A stretch of 64,000 bases of DNA, from positions 73,764,986 to 73,828,985 of the forward strand of contig CM018693.1 in assembly GCA_009363875.1 (NCBI GenBank). The letters run 5' to 3'. Position 1 is the stretch's first letter; each line of letters starts with the position of its first letter. Positions 10,301-23,400 of the stretch are shown piece after piece. Origin of the DNA: Mikania micrantha (taxonomy: Eukaryota > Streptophyta > Magnoliopsida > Asterales > Asteraceae). The notes under the pieces were generated by a model. That model made no database searches. It saw nothing but the letters and a program-made list of their open reading frames with translations, and was not told where the DNA came from. The position numbers were made by a program, and so were the translations under genes.

Positions 10301-11962
10301 CGCTAGGGAGGGGTATGCGCACGACCTTGTCGTGGCAAATGATTTCAGCCTGGTTTTCAGACAACCAATCCATGCCCACTACGACATCAAAACTGCCTAG
10401 TGTAACTGGCATGAGATCAATCTTAAATTTGTGGTTAGCTAGCTCTAGTGTGCATTCTCTCAGAATGTGCTTAGTTACAATCAATTTACCATCAGCTAGC
10501 TCTACTGTGTATTCAATATCTAAGGGTGTTGGGGTAATGGCAAGTATCTCGCTAAATTCCTTAGATATAAAGCTTTTCTCAGCTCCAGTATCAAACAATA
10601 CAGAAGCATAATTATCGTTCAAGAGATACGTACCGGTTGCAAGGTTAGGGTCCCTTCTGGCCTCCTTGGCCCCAATCACGAAGGCTCGTCCCCTCATGCC
10701 ATTGTTCCCATTGTTGTTCTGTTGGTTGTTGTGGTTGCTGTTGTTGTTGTTTTTCAGGTGCGGGCAGTCCTTCTTGAAATGCCCTGGTTTGCCACATTCG
10801 AAGCAACCCTTTGGTGCTTCAAGTTGTTGCTGTTGTTGTGGCTGTTGCGGGGTTTTTGTCATTAGTTCACCCCTGCAGTCTTTGGCTGCATGTCCCCCTT
10901 TTCCGCAGCGCTGGCATTGAAAACGACCACATTGACCCGGTGCATGATGGAAGTTGCACTTGTGGCATTTGGGGTGTTTTCCAGCATAACCTCCTTGATT
11001 CTGGGTGGTTGGAATGGGTGGGGCATAAGCTAGGGTTGATCCACACTTACGTTGCTGTGGTGGTGGTTGAAGAGTGGTTGGTTTGTTCTGGGTGTCATCC
11101 CATTTCCGTTTGCCCTTGTCGTTGGTTGTGGTCACAGCACCGCGGGGTGGCAAGAGTCCTTGTGCAACTGCCGAATCAGTGAGCTTGTGAGTCAGTCGCA
11201 CAGCTTGTTGCATGGTGATGGGGTCAGCAGAGAGCACCATGCCCTGAATTTGAGGTGGCAGTCCATCAATGTACTTCTCTATATGTTTGAAGGGTGGGGT
11301 TGCCATTTCTGGGCACAGATTTGCTAACTCATAAGATCGAGCGGTGTAAGCCTCGACCTCGGAACCAATCATCTTATGGTTCCAGAATTCCGTTTCCAGT
11401 TTCTGCACTTCACCGCGAGGACAGTACTCACGGTTCAACATTTGTTTAAAGTTATCCCAAGGCAGAGCGTTGGCTGCATCAAGCCCTAGGTTCTGGACGT
11501 TGGCATTCCACCAAGTGAGGGCAGCTCCCTCGAACGTCCCTGCAGCGAACTTGACCCTGTCCTCGTTCCTGCAGTTGCTCATGGCGAAGGCTGATTCCGC
11601 CTTCTCAATCCAGCGTAATAGCCCAACGGCTCCCTCAGTGCCGCTGAATGAATGGGGTTTGCAATCCAGGAACATCTTGAACGTGCAGAGAGGTGGGTTA
11701 GGGTTTGCTCCTGAGATACACAAGGAACAAGGTTGAGTTAGGTATCGAATAAACGTGTTGAATTGGAAACAAGTGTTTGTAGTGCAAGGTGAATATGAAC
11801 AGGTTCATCACCTTGGTTCAGTAGATCTTGGTTACGGGCAGCTTCCCGTGCAGCAAGTACCTCCTCAACTCGTTCGTTGATGAGGGCGTTCAACTCAGCT
11901 TGAGTCAGGTTGATGTTCCCACGTCCACCTGCATTCCTGCGTCCTCCACGTCTTCCAGCCAT
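7299..11962 (-). CDS. Gag-Pol polyprotein of chromovirus A, copy 1 (one predicted intron)
   Basis: Self-replication polyprotein of an LTR retrotransposon. Exon 1 runs 11962-11812 and exon 2 runs 11710-7299. Joining them at CAAG|GTGATG...ATCTCAG|GAGC gives 4563 nt, exactly 1521 codons with the stop. Approximate residues in the joined protein: gag N-terminus 1-50; gag core after CTFKMFLDCKP (59 on); CCHC zinc knuckles near 299-366; protease DTG at 424; reverse transcriptase with FIDD at 758-761; RNase H beginning at YCDAS (D907); integrase HHCC (H1096, H1103, C1133, C1136) and D1166, D1227, E1263; GPF motif; C-terminal chromodomain about 1457-1507. The start was chosen at the ATG of MAGRRGGRR; MKI, three codons upstream, is an alternative. 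No stop is seen in the joined frame, so this copy may be coding-competent. Unspliced, the N-terminal frame ends at 11738. Confidence 0.88.
11711..11811 (-). other. predicted spliced intron in gag, copy 1 (101 nt)
   Basis: Donor AAG|GTGATG and acceptor TTGTGTATCTCAG|GAGC flank a 101-nt T-rich stretch. Without splicing, the N-terminal gag frame stops at 11738-11740 and the main frame has no ATG. With splicing, codon CAA-G joins GA-GCA in phase to give a continuous NQGANP linker. Copy 2 has the same intron at 19906-20006. Confidence 0.65.
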
Positions 11963-12213
11963 GATCTTCATAGCGAGAATAAGTGTTAGTGTTTGTCTAA
12001 TGACTAATGTAGTGTGTGCAGTAGGTACTGTAAAGTACATGTAGAGCTATCGGCTCTCCCCATCACGGGTAGTCACGTGCTGTGATGAACGTAATGCATA
12101 AAAGATGTGGCATGTGTGCAAGCATCATAATACTAAGCACTAAGTGTTGTGTGGAGACTAGTGGTTATAGACTAAGTTCACTAAATGCAAACCTAATTCG
12201 CAACAACCGGAGT

Positions 12214-12224
12214 CTCTGATACCA
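12214..12224 (-). promoter_or_regulatory. primer-binding site, copy 1 (tRNA-Met type)
   Basis: TGGTATCAGAG on the element strand lies three bases inside the internal region next to LTR2 (edge at 12228). This matches the initiator tRNA-Met 3' end used by most plant LTR elements. Confidence 0.85.
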
Positions 12225-12227
12225 ATC

Positions 12228-15200
12228 TGTCGCACCCCGAGAAATCCCGTCCCTTCCGGGGCGCGACGCGGCGGCAGATTGTCAGGATCGCAGTCTCCTG
12301 TCACACAACATGCGAGACCTATATGTCTGATTTCGTACGTACATCCAATAATTTGGATAAAACAGTTTAGTAATATCAGAGTTGCGGAAGTGAAGTATAA
12401 ATTAACAAAACAGTTTAATCATTCATAGTTGCGGAAGCGTTAAATCAAAATGGTTTTCAAAGCGATACGTGACAATAGTAGCGGAAGCGATTAAAGCTGA
12501 TTAACATTACATAACAACCAAATGATAATAAATGTTTGATAAACTAAGACACTTATACAGATGCATGCGACTCCGGCCTAGCATCCTATTTCTGGTGCGT
12601 GTGCCTTAGTTACCTGAGAAAACATGCGAGTAAAAGGTCAACACAATGGTTGGTGAGAGCACAGGTTTGTAATCAGCAGTAAACATCAAAATGTTTAAAG
12701 TAAATGTATGCAGGTCTATTTTTCAATACAATGCAATATCAATTGATAGCTAGTCAATATGTGTTATATCATATGCGGGTTCGCAACCGAAGCTAACATG
12801 CTGCCTCCCGCCATATCCATCCAAGATATGGCAAATGTTGTTTGGTCAATTATGCACTGTTCCGACCTCCAGTCGGGGTGGCCATACGGCTCGCAACAGT
12901 GGGGCTTGTCAGGCCCAAATAGTACTATTCAGAATTACCACGCTGAGCGCAACGCGCTATTAACGGTTCGAGGTGTGTTTAATGAGGACTTATCAGTTTG
13001 TGGATGAATGCCACACATATGTATATACGATATTAGCATGTACAAAAATAACCAAAAGTGTGTAAGTTGTTCAAAAACAGTTGTATGCAATGTTTTCTCC
13101 CCCAAGGTAGAAAATGTAAAAAGGGGCCGTGAACTCACCTTAGCGAAGTAAACAACGTAAGCGTAAGCTCCTGTGTAGTCAGGTAGTCAGTCACCGGCTA
13201 CCTATATCGTATACTATACGTGAGTTCGTGTAAGTGATCGTGTTACGTGATCGATAACTCTCGGTCGATCATGTCTGTCCGTGTCGGTCTACATTGACCG
13301 TGTTTGACCGTGTGTGTCAACGACCCGTTGGTGAACCTTGTGTTGTTTGTGTATTGTGAAACATTCGTGTTAGTGCTCGTTGTGTGCAAAACACGTAAGT
13401 CGCGTCTATGGACAACTTACCATTTATAGTAAGTTTCCATTTATAGCAAGTTCACAAGCATATTGATTTTAGAGTTCTAGCATGCTCATTGGTCCTACGT
13501 GATCATGTTAACACATAGCACATCATCATACAAAGTTACATAAGTCGTTTACAACATGTCTGCACATAAAAGTTTCCTAAAATGGAAAGTTTCCATTTGT
13601 AGCATTGGTGACATCGGAATCCATCTAACTTAGTATCTAATCATCACACTACATCATAATCAGTCATTTAGCATGCTCGAATCACACATCATGTTTACAA
13701 ATCGGTTTTTGTAAAAATAAAGTTACTAAAAATAGTAACTTTGTGGTCTTTGCATAAAATGACCATCTTAATATTTCTAAACCAATTTTCATGTCACCAA
13801 TCATCATTTTAAGTCACCTAGCATCATTTAAACATGCATACATGGTCCATAACATCATCTAGCAATATTTTGACCCGAAAAGTTACTAAATATAGTAACT
13901 ATGTCAAAATGACCATAAACATTATCAAAATCACATTCTAAGTGTTCAAATCATCATCTTAACATCCTAATAGCAATTCCACATACATGCATGTTCATCA
14001 CTCTCACTAAATCATCATCTTGTAACTCAAAAGTTACTAAAAATAGAAATAATCATAAATAAACCATTTTAACATCATCTATTCATGAAATCATCATCCA
14101 ATATCATCAAGAAACATATCTATATACTCAAAATCATTCTAACCATCATGGATCATACATGCATGGCATTATAATGTCATAAATCATCACTTCAAGCATA
14201 TAGGTTCATACTCATCACTTTAGATCATCATAAAACTCAATCTAAACATCATAGATCATCAAGAAACATATTTATATCAACAAACCCAGATTCAAACACC
14301 ACAAAATTCGTGCGTGTGAGCGGATCGGAGTTGCATGTGAGTGGATCTTCATGCATGTGGGTTTTTACCCATTGCATGTTCGATCTAACTATTGATAAGT
14401 AAGTAAAACTACCTTAGGTGCTCTAGATCGCTGGGAGATGGTTGTAGAAACTCTAGTTGCCTCTGGACAGCAATGGTTTGCAGAAAACAAGATGATGGTG
14501 ATGATATTCGAGCCCACCAATCTTCCTCTTCAACCTTCTTGCAAGTTCCTAGCTTCAATCTTCAAGTATGGGAGCTTCAATGGCTTCCCATGGGTGGAAA
14601 GGGGCTGTAACAGGAGGTAGGGAAGAGAAATGGCCGGTTGGTTGCGTGTGGTTTCGAGTATGATAGAGTAGAAATGATTTTTGTGGCTTTTAAGAGATTT
14701 TTCAGCGATTTCCCTGTCAGGCGTAACGCCTAACGAAGGACACCGATTCCAGGCGTACCGCGCGGATGGTTTTCATCCGGCGGCCTCCTTTCTTTCTCGC
14801 GCGCATCGCCTACCTCCGGGTTTCCGGGTCAGGCGTAGCGCCTGGCCCAAAAGTTAGGCCCACTAAGCCTATGTTGTTGTTCTGGGCTCGTTCTTGCCCG
14901 TTTCTCGACTGTAGAACATCGTTCGAGTGTCGTTTGGACTCTAATCGTCAATTATTAGCCATAATTGACTTGTGAAGTGTTTCAGTGCTTAATTGTTGTG
15001 ATGTTCACTGACGTTCGTGAGACTCGTGTGTGTTTCGGTAATTCCTCGAATTATCGATGCTTGTTTGTGTTCGTGTCTAACGAAGTGTTTGCACGCTTGA
15101 TTAATCCTAATCAACGTGTTATGCACAATCCAATAATTCCCCGAATTATCGTTTTGCGTTAGTGTTATGTTTGCCACACTTGGTTTCCAAAACCAATGTG

Positions 15201-15355
15201 CAATGTACGATTCGATAGCTCCACGAACTATCGTTTCGCAGTAGTTTATGTTCAACTCATCTAATCAATCATAATTAACTGAAATGCAACAAGTATGAGT
15301 GTGAAATGTAAAGAATATAAGAGTTGCAATTTACCTGAAATTGCCGGGTGTCACA
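12228..15355 (-). repeat. LTR2 of array A, shared middle LTR
   Basis: This 3128-bp LTR serves as the 5' LTR of copy 1 and the 3' LTR of copy 2. A primer site adjoins its left edge and a polypurine tract its right edge. Against LTR1 it has three single-base indels, near 12545, 12666 and 13106. At three sites where LTR1 and LTR3 differ (LTR3 positions 23006, 23283 and 23408), it matches LTR1. Confidence 0.95.
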
Positions 15356-15496
15356 TCATCCCCTTGTTGAAAGAAATTTCGTCCCGAAATTTGGTTGTTG
15401 TTGGTAGTGTTTGAGAAGTAATAGTGTTTGAGAAACAAAAATTTTTCTGGTTGTCACAGCATCCCCTTGTTGAAAGGAATTTCGTCCCGAAATTTA
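15356..15496 (-). promoter_or_regulatory. duplicated hairpin plus polypurine tract module, copy 2
   Basis: This has the same arrangement as at 7161-7301, offset by 8195 bp: the pol stop, a hairpin with a GGA loop, a first CAACAAGGGGATG with TGTGACA, then a second hairpin and tract next to LTR2. Confidence 0.8.
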
Positions 15497-18400
15497 TTCG
15501 TTGTTGCCGACGTTCGACGTTGTTTGCTTGAAGAGGTGGGGATATTTGCGCATCATCTGATCTTCACGTTCCCACGTGAATTCAGGTCCGCGTTTCGAGT
15601 TCCATCGGACTTTGACAATAGGGATCTTACTTTGCTTGAGTTGTTTGACCTCACGGTCCATGATTTCTACCGGCTCTTCCACGAACCGTAGTTGTTCATC
15701 CACCTGGATCTCATCCAGTGGAACAATAAGTGTTTCATCCGATAAACACTTCTTTAGGTTTGAGACATGAAATACGTTGTGAACTCCGTCGAGTTCGGTT
15801 GGTAAGTTGAGTTGGTATGCCACTGGACCAATCCTTTTCAGGATCTCGAAAGGTCCAATATACCGTGGGTTCAATTTGCCTCGTTTTCCAAAACGAATGA
15901 CGCCTTTCCATGGTGAGACTTTCAGAAGGACTTTATCTCCTACCTGAAATTCCAAAGGCTTTCGGCGTTTGTCGGCATAGCTCTTTTGACGATCACGAGC
16001 TGCTGCCATGCGGTTTCTGATTTGCACGATTTTCTCGGTTGTTTCATGCACAAGTTCCGGGCCAGTGAGCTGACTGTCGCCCACTTCCGCCCAACAGATA
16101 GGTGATCGGCATTTCCTGCCATAGAGTGCCTCAAAAGGCGCTGCTTTGATGCTTGTGTGGTAGCTGTTGTTGTAGGAAAACTCCACCAATGGTAGGTGAG
16201 TTTCCCAACTGTTACCAAAGTCTACTACGCATGCTCGTAGCATATCTTCGAGGGTTTGTATTGTGCGTTCGCTCTGGCCATCAGTTTGTGGGTGGTATGC
16301 TGTACTCATATCCAACCGCGTGCCAAGCGACTTTTGTAATGATTTCCAGAAGTTAGAAGTGAATCTGGCGTCCCGATCCGAAATGATGGAGATTGGCACT
16401 CCATGTCGTGAGACCACTTCTTTGACATAGATTCTGGCTAGTTTTTCCATCTTGTCATTTTCCTTGATCGCAAGGAAATGTGCTGATTTAGTCAGTCGGT
16501 CCACAATTACCCAGATAGTGTCACATCCACTTGGGGTACGGGGTAATTTGGTGATGAAATCCATGGAGATTTGTTCCCATTTCCACATGGGGATCTCAGG
16601 TTGTGTGAGTAATCCAGATGGTTTCTGGTACTCGATCTTGACTTTCGCACAAGTCAAGCATTTGCCTACGTAGGTAGCGATGTCGGCTTTCATATGTGGC
16701 CACCAGTAAAGTATCTTCAGATCATGATACATCTTATCAGATCCAGGGTGAATGGAATATCGGGATTTGTGAGCCTCGTCCATCACAAGGTCTCTTAAGT
16801 TCCCATGACGCGGAACCCAGATGCGTTCCATGAAGTAGTGTAAGCCATCGGCTTTTACTTTAAGGTGTTGCTCCATTCCCCTTAGTGATTCTGCCGCTAG
16901 GTTTTCAGGCTTAAGTGCCTCCACCTGGGCATTACGTATCTGCTCAGGGAGGTTGGGAAGAATGGTGAGTTGTAAAGCTCTTACCCTCTTGGGTTTCGGT
17001 GTATTCTTCCGACTTAGGGCATCGGCCACTACATTGGCCTTCCCCGGGTGATACTTGATGGCACACTCATAGTCGTTTAGGAGTTCGAGCCAGCGACGCT
17101 GTCGCATGTTCAGTTCCTTCTGCTCGAATATGTGTTGGAGACTCTTGTGATCAGTATATATCGTACACTTGGTACCATACAGGTAGTGTCTCCAGATCTT
17201 AAGTGCAAATACCACGGCTCCAAGTTCTAAGTCGTGGGTGGTGTAGTTCTTCTCGTGTACCTTCAGTTGTCGAGAAGCATATGCGATCACCTTCTCTCGC
17301 TGCATCAGCACGCATCCGAGCCCTTGTATCGAGGCATCGCAATATACTACAAAGTCTTCCGTCCCATCGGGAAGGGATAGGATAGGTGCACTACAGAGCT
17401 TCTGCTTGAGAAGTTGGAATGCAGCTTCTTGTCTTTCAGTCCAGAGGTATTTCTTGTCCTTGTGGGTTAAGGCTGTGAGTGGTTGGGCTATCTTTGAAAA
17501 TCCTTCGATAAATCGCCGATAATAGCCTGCCAAGCCTAGGAATTGTCGCACCTCAGTTGGGGTCTTTGGTGCTTCCCAGTTCTTGATTGCCTCTATCTTA
17601 GACTTATCCACATAAATCCCTTGTTCATTAACAACATGTCCCAAGAATTGGACTTCTCGGATCCAGAAGTCGCATTTTGAGAGTTTAGCGTACAGCTTCT
17701 CTTTTCGTAGCAGTTCAAGAGTCAATTGAAGATGCTCTTTGTGTTCCTCCTGGGTTTTGGAATAAATGAGAATATCATCTATGAAGACAATGACGAACTT
17801 GTCGAGGTATGGTTTGCACACTCTATTCATGAGGTCCATGAATACTGCAGGTGCATTGGTTAGCCCAAACGGCATGACCAAAAACTCGTAATGGCCATAG
17901 CGAGTGCGAAATGCTGTTTTGGGAATATCCGCCTCTTGTATCCTCAGTTGATGGTACCCAGATCGCAGATCGATCTTGGAGTAGTAACTCGATCCTTGCA
18001 GTTGATCGAATAGATCGTCGATACGAGGTAAGGGATAACGGTTCTTGATTGTCACTTTGTTTAACTCCCGGTAGTCGATGCACATACGAAACGTGCCATC
18101 CTTCTTCTTTACGAATAAGACCGGAGCTCCCCAAGGTGAGAAGCTTGGTCTAATGAAACCCTTGTCCAACAGCTCTTGCAGTTGGTTGGACAGTTCCTGC
18201 ATCTCCGAAGGTGCAAGTCGATATGGTGCTCGTGCAATAGGTGCTGCTCCCGGCACAAGGTCTATGCGGAACTCCACTTGTCGAGGTGGTGGAAGTCCTG
18301 GTAGATCCTCCGGGAATACGTCGGGATAGTCGCATACGACTGGGAGGTCCTCGATTCTCTTCTCCTCTTCAGTCTTGTCAGTGATGAGTGCCAAGATGGA

Positions 18401-20157
18401 TGTGTATCCCTTTCGTAAGCATTTGTGAGCTTTCATGCACGAGATGATGTTCAGAGGAGTGTCACTCCTTTCGCCCTTGATGTCTAGAGTTTCTCCGCTA
18501 GGGAGGGGTATGCGCACGACCTTGTCGTGGCAAATGATTTCAGCCTGGTTTTCAGACAACCAATCCATGCCCACTACGACATCAAAACTGCCTAGTGTAA
18601 CTGGCATGAGATCAATCTTAAATTTGTGGTTAGCTAGCTCTAGTGTGCATTCTCTCAGAATGTGCTTAGTTACAATCAATTTACCATCAGCTAGCTCTAC
18701 TGTGTATTCAATATCTAAGGGTGTTGGGGTAATGGCAAGTATCTCGCTAAATTCCTTAGATATAAAGCTTTTCTCAGCTCCAGTATCAAACAATACAGAA
18801 GCATAATTATCGTTCAAGAGATACGTACCGGTTGCAAGGTTAGGGTCCCTTCTGGCCTCCTTGGCCCCAATCACGAAGGCTCGTCCCCTCATGCCATTGT
18901 TCCCATTGTTGTTCTGTTGGTTGTTGTGGTTGCTGTTGTTGTTGTTTTTCAGGTGCGGGCAGTCCTTCTTGAAATGCCCTGGTTTGCCACATTCGAAGCA
19001 ACCCTTTGGTGCTTCAAGTTGTTGCTGTTGTTGTGGCTGTTGCGGGGTTTTTGTCATTAGTTCACCCCTGCAGTCTTTGGCTGCATGTCCCCCTTTTCCG
19101 CAGCGCTGGCATTGAAAACGACCACATTGACCCGATGCATGATGGAAGTTGCACTTGTGGCATTTGGGGTGTTTTCCAGCATAACCTCCTTGATTCTGGG
19201 TGGTTGGAATGGGTGGGGCATAAGCTAGGGTTGATCCACACTTACGTTGCTGTGGTGGTGGTTGAAGAGTGGTTGGTTTGTTCTGGGTGTCATCCCATTT
19301 CCGTTTGCCCTTGTCGTTGGTTGTGGTCACAGCACCGCGGGGTGGCAAGAGTCCTTGTGCAACTGCCGAATCAGTGAGCTTGTGAGTCAGTCGCACAGCT
19401 TGTTGCATGGTGATGGGGTCAGCAGAGAGCACCATGCCCTGGATTTGAGGTGGCAGTCCATCAATGTACTTCTATATATGTTTGAAGGGTGGGGTTGCCA
19501 TTTCTGGGCACAGATTTGCTAACTCATAAGATCGAGCGGTGTAAGCCTCGACCTCGGAACCAATCATCTTATGGTTCCAGAATTCCGTTTCCAGTTTCTG
19601 CACTTCACCGCGAGGACAGTACTCACGGTTCAACATTTGTTTAAAGTTATCCCAAGGCAGAGCGTTGGCTGCATCAAGCCCTAGGTTCTGGACGTTGGCA
19701 TTCCACCAAGTGAGGGCAGCTCCCTCGAACGTCCCTGCAGCGAACTTGACCCTGTCCTCGTTCCTGCAGTTGCTCATGGCGAAGGCTGATTCCGCCTTCT
19801 CAATCCAGCGTAATAGCCCAACGGCTCCCTCAGTGCCGCTGAATGAATGGGGTTTGCAATCCAGGAACATCTTGAACGTGCAGAGAGGTGGGTTAGGGTT
19901 TGCTCCTGAGATACACAAGGAACAAGGTTGAGTTAGGTATCGAATAAACGTGTTGAATTGGAAACAAGTGTTTGTAGTGCAAGGTGAATATGAACAGGTT
20001 CATCACCTTGGTTCAGTAGATCTTGGTTACGGGCAGCTTCCCGTGCAGCAAGTACCTCCTCAACTCGTTCGTTGATGAGGGCGTTCAACTCAGCTTGAGT
20101 CAGGTTGATGTTCCCACGTCCACCTGCATTCCTGCGTCCTCCACGTCTTCCAGCCAT
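15494..20157 (-). pseudogene. Gag-Pol of chromovirus A, copy 2 (nonsense in gag)
   Basis: This has the same exon plan as copy 1: exon 1 at 20157-20007, predicted intron 20006-19906, exon 2 from 19905 to 15494. The protein is almost identical to copy 1, including the FIDD reverse transcriptase, HHCC/DDE integrase and chromodomain. A single base change turns the GAG of HIEKYIDG into TAG at 19474-19472, ending translation inside gag. A proline-to-serine change is also visible in the first zinc knuckle region (HHAPGQ to HHASGQ, near 19136). The nonsense change is absent from copy 1, so it arose after the duplication or was lost from copy 1 by conversion. The rest of the frame is open. Confidence 0.9.
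19906..20006 (-). other. predicted spliced intron in gag, copy 2 (101 nt)
   Basis: Donor and acceptor are identical to those of copy 1, with the donor after 20007 and the acceptor before 19905. The length and reading phase are also the same. Confidence 0.62.
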
Positions 20158-20409
20158 GATCTTCATAGCGAGAATAAGTGTTAGTGTTTGTCTAATGACT
20201 AATGTAGTGTGTGCAGTAGGTACTGTAAAGTACATGTAGAGCTATCGGCTCTCCCCATCACGGGTAGTCACGTGCTGTGATGAACGTAATGCATAAAAGA
20301 TGTGGCATGTGTGCAAGCATCATAATACTAAGCACTAAGTGTTGTGTGGAGACTAGTGGTTATAGACTAAGTTCACTAAATGTCAAACCTAATTCGCAAC
20401 AACCGGAGT

Positions 20410-20420
20410 CTCTGATACCA
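20410..20420 (-). promoter_or_regulatory. primer-binding site, copy 2 (tRNA-Met type)
   Basis: TGGTATCAGAG on the element strand, three bases inside the internal region next to LTR3 (edge at 20424). Confidence 0.85.
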
Positions 20421-20423
20421 ATC

Positions 20424-23400
20424 TGTCGCACCCCGAGAAATCCCGTCCCTTCCGGGGCGCGACGCGGCGGCAGATTGTCAGGATCGCAGTCTCCTGTCAC
20501 ACAACATGCGAGACCTATATGTCTGATTTCGTACGTACATCCAATAATTTGGATAAAACAGTTTAGTAATATCAGAGTTGCGGAAGTGAAGTATAAATTA
20601 ACAAAACAGTTTAATCATTCATAGTTGCGGAAGCGTTAAATCAAAATGGTTTTCAAAGCGATACGTGACAATAGTAGCGGAAGCGATTAAAGCTGATTAA
20701 CATTACATAACAACCAAATGATAATAAATGTTTGATAAATAAGACACTTATACAGATGCATGCGACTCCGGCCTAGCATCCTATTTCTGGTGCGTGTGCC
20801 TTAGTTACCTGAGAAAACATGCGAGTAAAAGGTCAACACAATGGTTGGTGAGAGCACAGGTTTTGTAATCAGCAGTAAACATCAAAATGTTTAAAGTAAA
20901 TGTATGCAGGTCTATTTTTCAATACAATGCAATATCAATTGATAGCTAGTCAATATGTGTTATATCATATGCGGGTTCGCAACCGAAGCTAACATGCTGC
21001 CTCCCGCCATATCCATCCAAGATATGGCAAATGTTGTTTGGTCAATTATGCACTGTTCCGACCTCCAGTCGGGGTGGCCATACGGCTCGCAACAGTGGGG
21101 CTTGTCAGGCCCAAATAGTACTATTCAGAATTACCACGCTGAGCGCAACGCGCTATTAACGGTTCGAGGTGTGTTTAATGAGGACTTATCAGTTTGTGGA
21201 TGAATGCCACACATATGTATATACGATATTAGCATGTACAAAAATAACCAAAAGTGTGTAAGTTGTTCAAAAACAGTTGTATGCAATGTTTTCTCCCCCA
21301 AAGGTAGAAAATGTAAAAAGGGGCCGTGAACTCACCTTAGCGAAGTAAACAACGTAAGCGTAAGCTCCTGTGTAGTCAGGTAGTCAGTCACCGGCTACCT
21401 ATATCGTATACTATACGTGAGTTCGTGTAAGTGATCGTGTTACGTGATCGATAACTCTCGGTCGATCATGTCTGTCCGTGTCGGTCTACATTGACCGTGT
21501 TTGACCGTGTGTGTCAACGACCCGTTGGTGAACCTTGTGTTGTTTGTGTATTGTGAAACATTCGTGTTAGTGCTCGTTGTGTGCAAAACACGTAAGTCGC
21601 GTCTATGGACAACTTACCATTTATAGTAAGTTTCCATTTATAGCAAGTTCACAAGCATATTGATTTTAGAGTTCTAGCATGCTCATTGGTCCTACGTGAT
21701 CATGTTAACACATAGCACATCATCATACAAAGTTACATAAGTCGTTTACAACATGTCTGCACATAAAAGTTTCCTAAAATGGAAAGTTTCCATTTGTAGC
21801 ATTGGTGACATCGGAATCCATCTAACTTAGTATCTAATCATCACACTACATCATAATCAGTCATTTAGCATGCTCGAATCACACATCATGTTTACAAATC
21901 GGTTTTTGTAAAAATAAAGTTACTAAAAATAGTAACTTTGTGGTCTTTGCATAAAATGACCATCTTAATATTTCTAAACCAATTTTCATGTCACCAATCA
22001 TCATTTTAAGTCACCTAGCATCATTTAAACATGCATACATGGTCCATAACATCATCTAGCAATATTTTGACCCGAAAAGTTACTAAATATAGTAACTATG
22101 TCAAAATGACCATAAACATTATCAAAATCACATTCTAAGTGTTCAAATCATCATCTTAACATCCTAATAGCAATTCCACATACATGCATGTTCATCACTC
22201 TCACTAAATCATCATCTTGTAACTCAAAAGTTACTAAAAATAGAAATAATCATAAATAAACCATTTTAACATCATCTATTCATGAAATCATCATCCAATA
22301 TCATCAAGAAACATATCTATATACTCAAAATCATTCTAACCATCATGGATCATACATGCATGGCATTATAATGTCATAAATCATCACTTCAAGCATATAG
22401 GTTCATACTCATCACTTTAGATCATCATAAAACTCAATCTAAACATCATAGATCATCAAGAAACATATTTATATCAACAAACCCAGATTCAAACACCACA
22501 AAATTCGTGCGTGTGAGCGGATCGGAGTTGCATGTGAGTGGATCTTCATGCATGTGGGTTTTTACCCATTGCATGTTCGATCTAACTATTGATAAGTAAG
22601 TAAAACTACCTTAGGTGCTCTAGATCGCTGGGAGATGGTTGTAGAAACTCTAGTTGCCTCTGGACAGCAATGGTTTGCAGAAAACAAGATGATGGTGATG
22701 ATATTCGAGCCCACCAATCTTCCTCTTCAACCTTCTTGCAAGTTCCTAGCTTCAATCTTCAAGTATGGGAGCTTCAATGGCTTCCCATGGGTGGAAAGGG
22801 GCTGTAACAGGAGGTAGGGAAGAGAAATGGCCGGTTGGTTGCGTGTGGTTTCGAGTATGATAGAGTAGAAATGATTTTTGTGGCTTTTAAGAGATTTTTC
22901 AGCGATTTCCCTGTCAGGCGTAACGCCTAACGAAGGACACCGATTCCAGGCGTACCGCGCGGATGGTTTTCATCCGGCGGCCTCCTTTCTTTCTCGCGCG
23001 CATCGTCTACCTCCGGGTTTCCGGGTCAGGCGTAGCGCCTGGCCCAAAAGTTAGGCCCACTAAGCCTATGTTGTTGTTCTGGGCTCGTTCTTGCCCGTTT
23101 CTCGACTGTAGAACATCGTTCGAGTGTCGTTTGGACTCTAATCGTCAATTATTAGCCATAATTGACTTGTGAAGTGTTTCAGTGCTTAATTGTTGTGATG
23201 TTCACTGACGTTCGTGAGACTCGTGTGTGTTTCGGTAATTCCTCGAATTATCGATGCTTGTTTGTGTTCGTGTCTAACGAAGCGTTTGCACGCTTGATTA
23301 ATCCTAATCAACGTGTTATGCACAATCCAATAATTCCCCGAATTATCGTTTTGCGTTAGTGTTATGTTTGCCACACTTGGTTTCCAAAACCAATGTGCAA

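Noticed and set aside
10240..10920. Plus-strand ORFs of 84-123 residues over the gag-pol of array A
   Set aside because: They are shadows of the 1520-residue minus-strand protein, and they recur at +8195 for the same reason.
11738..12040. Gag of A read as broken by a frameshift
   Set aside because: A consensus donor and acceptor remove 101 nt and restore the frame to an exact codon count. An intron explains it better than a mutation shared by both copies.
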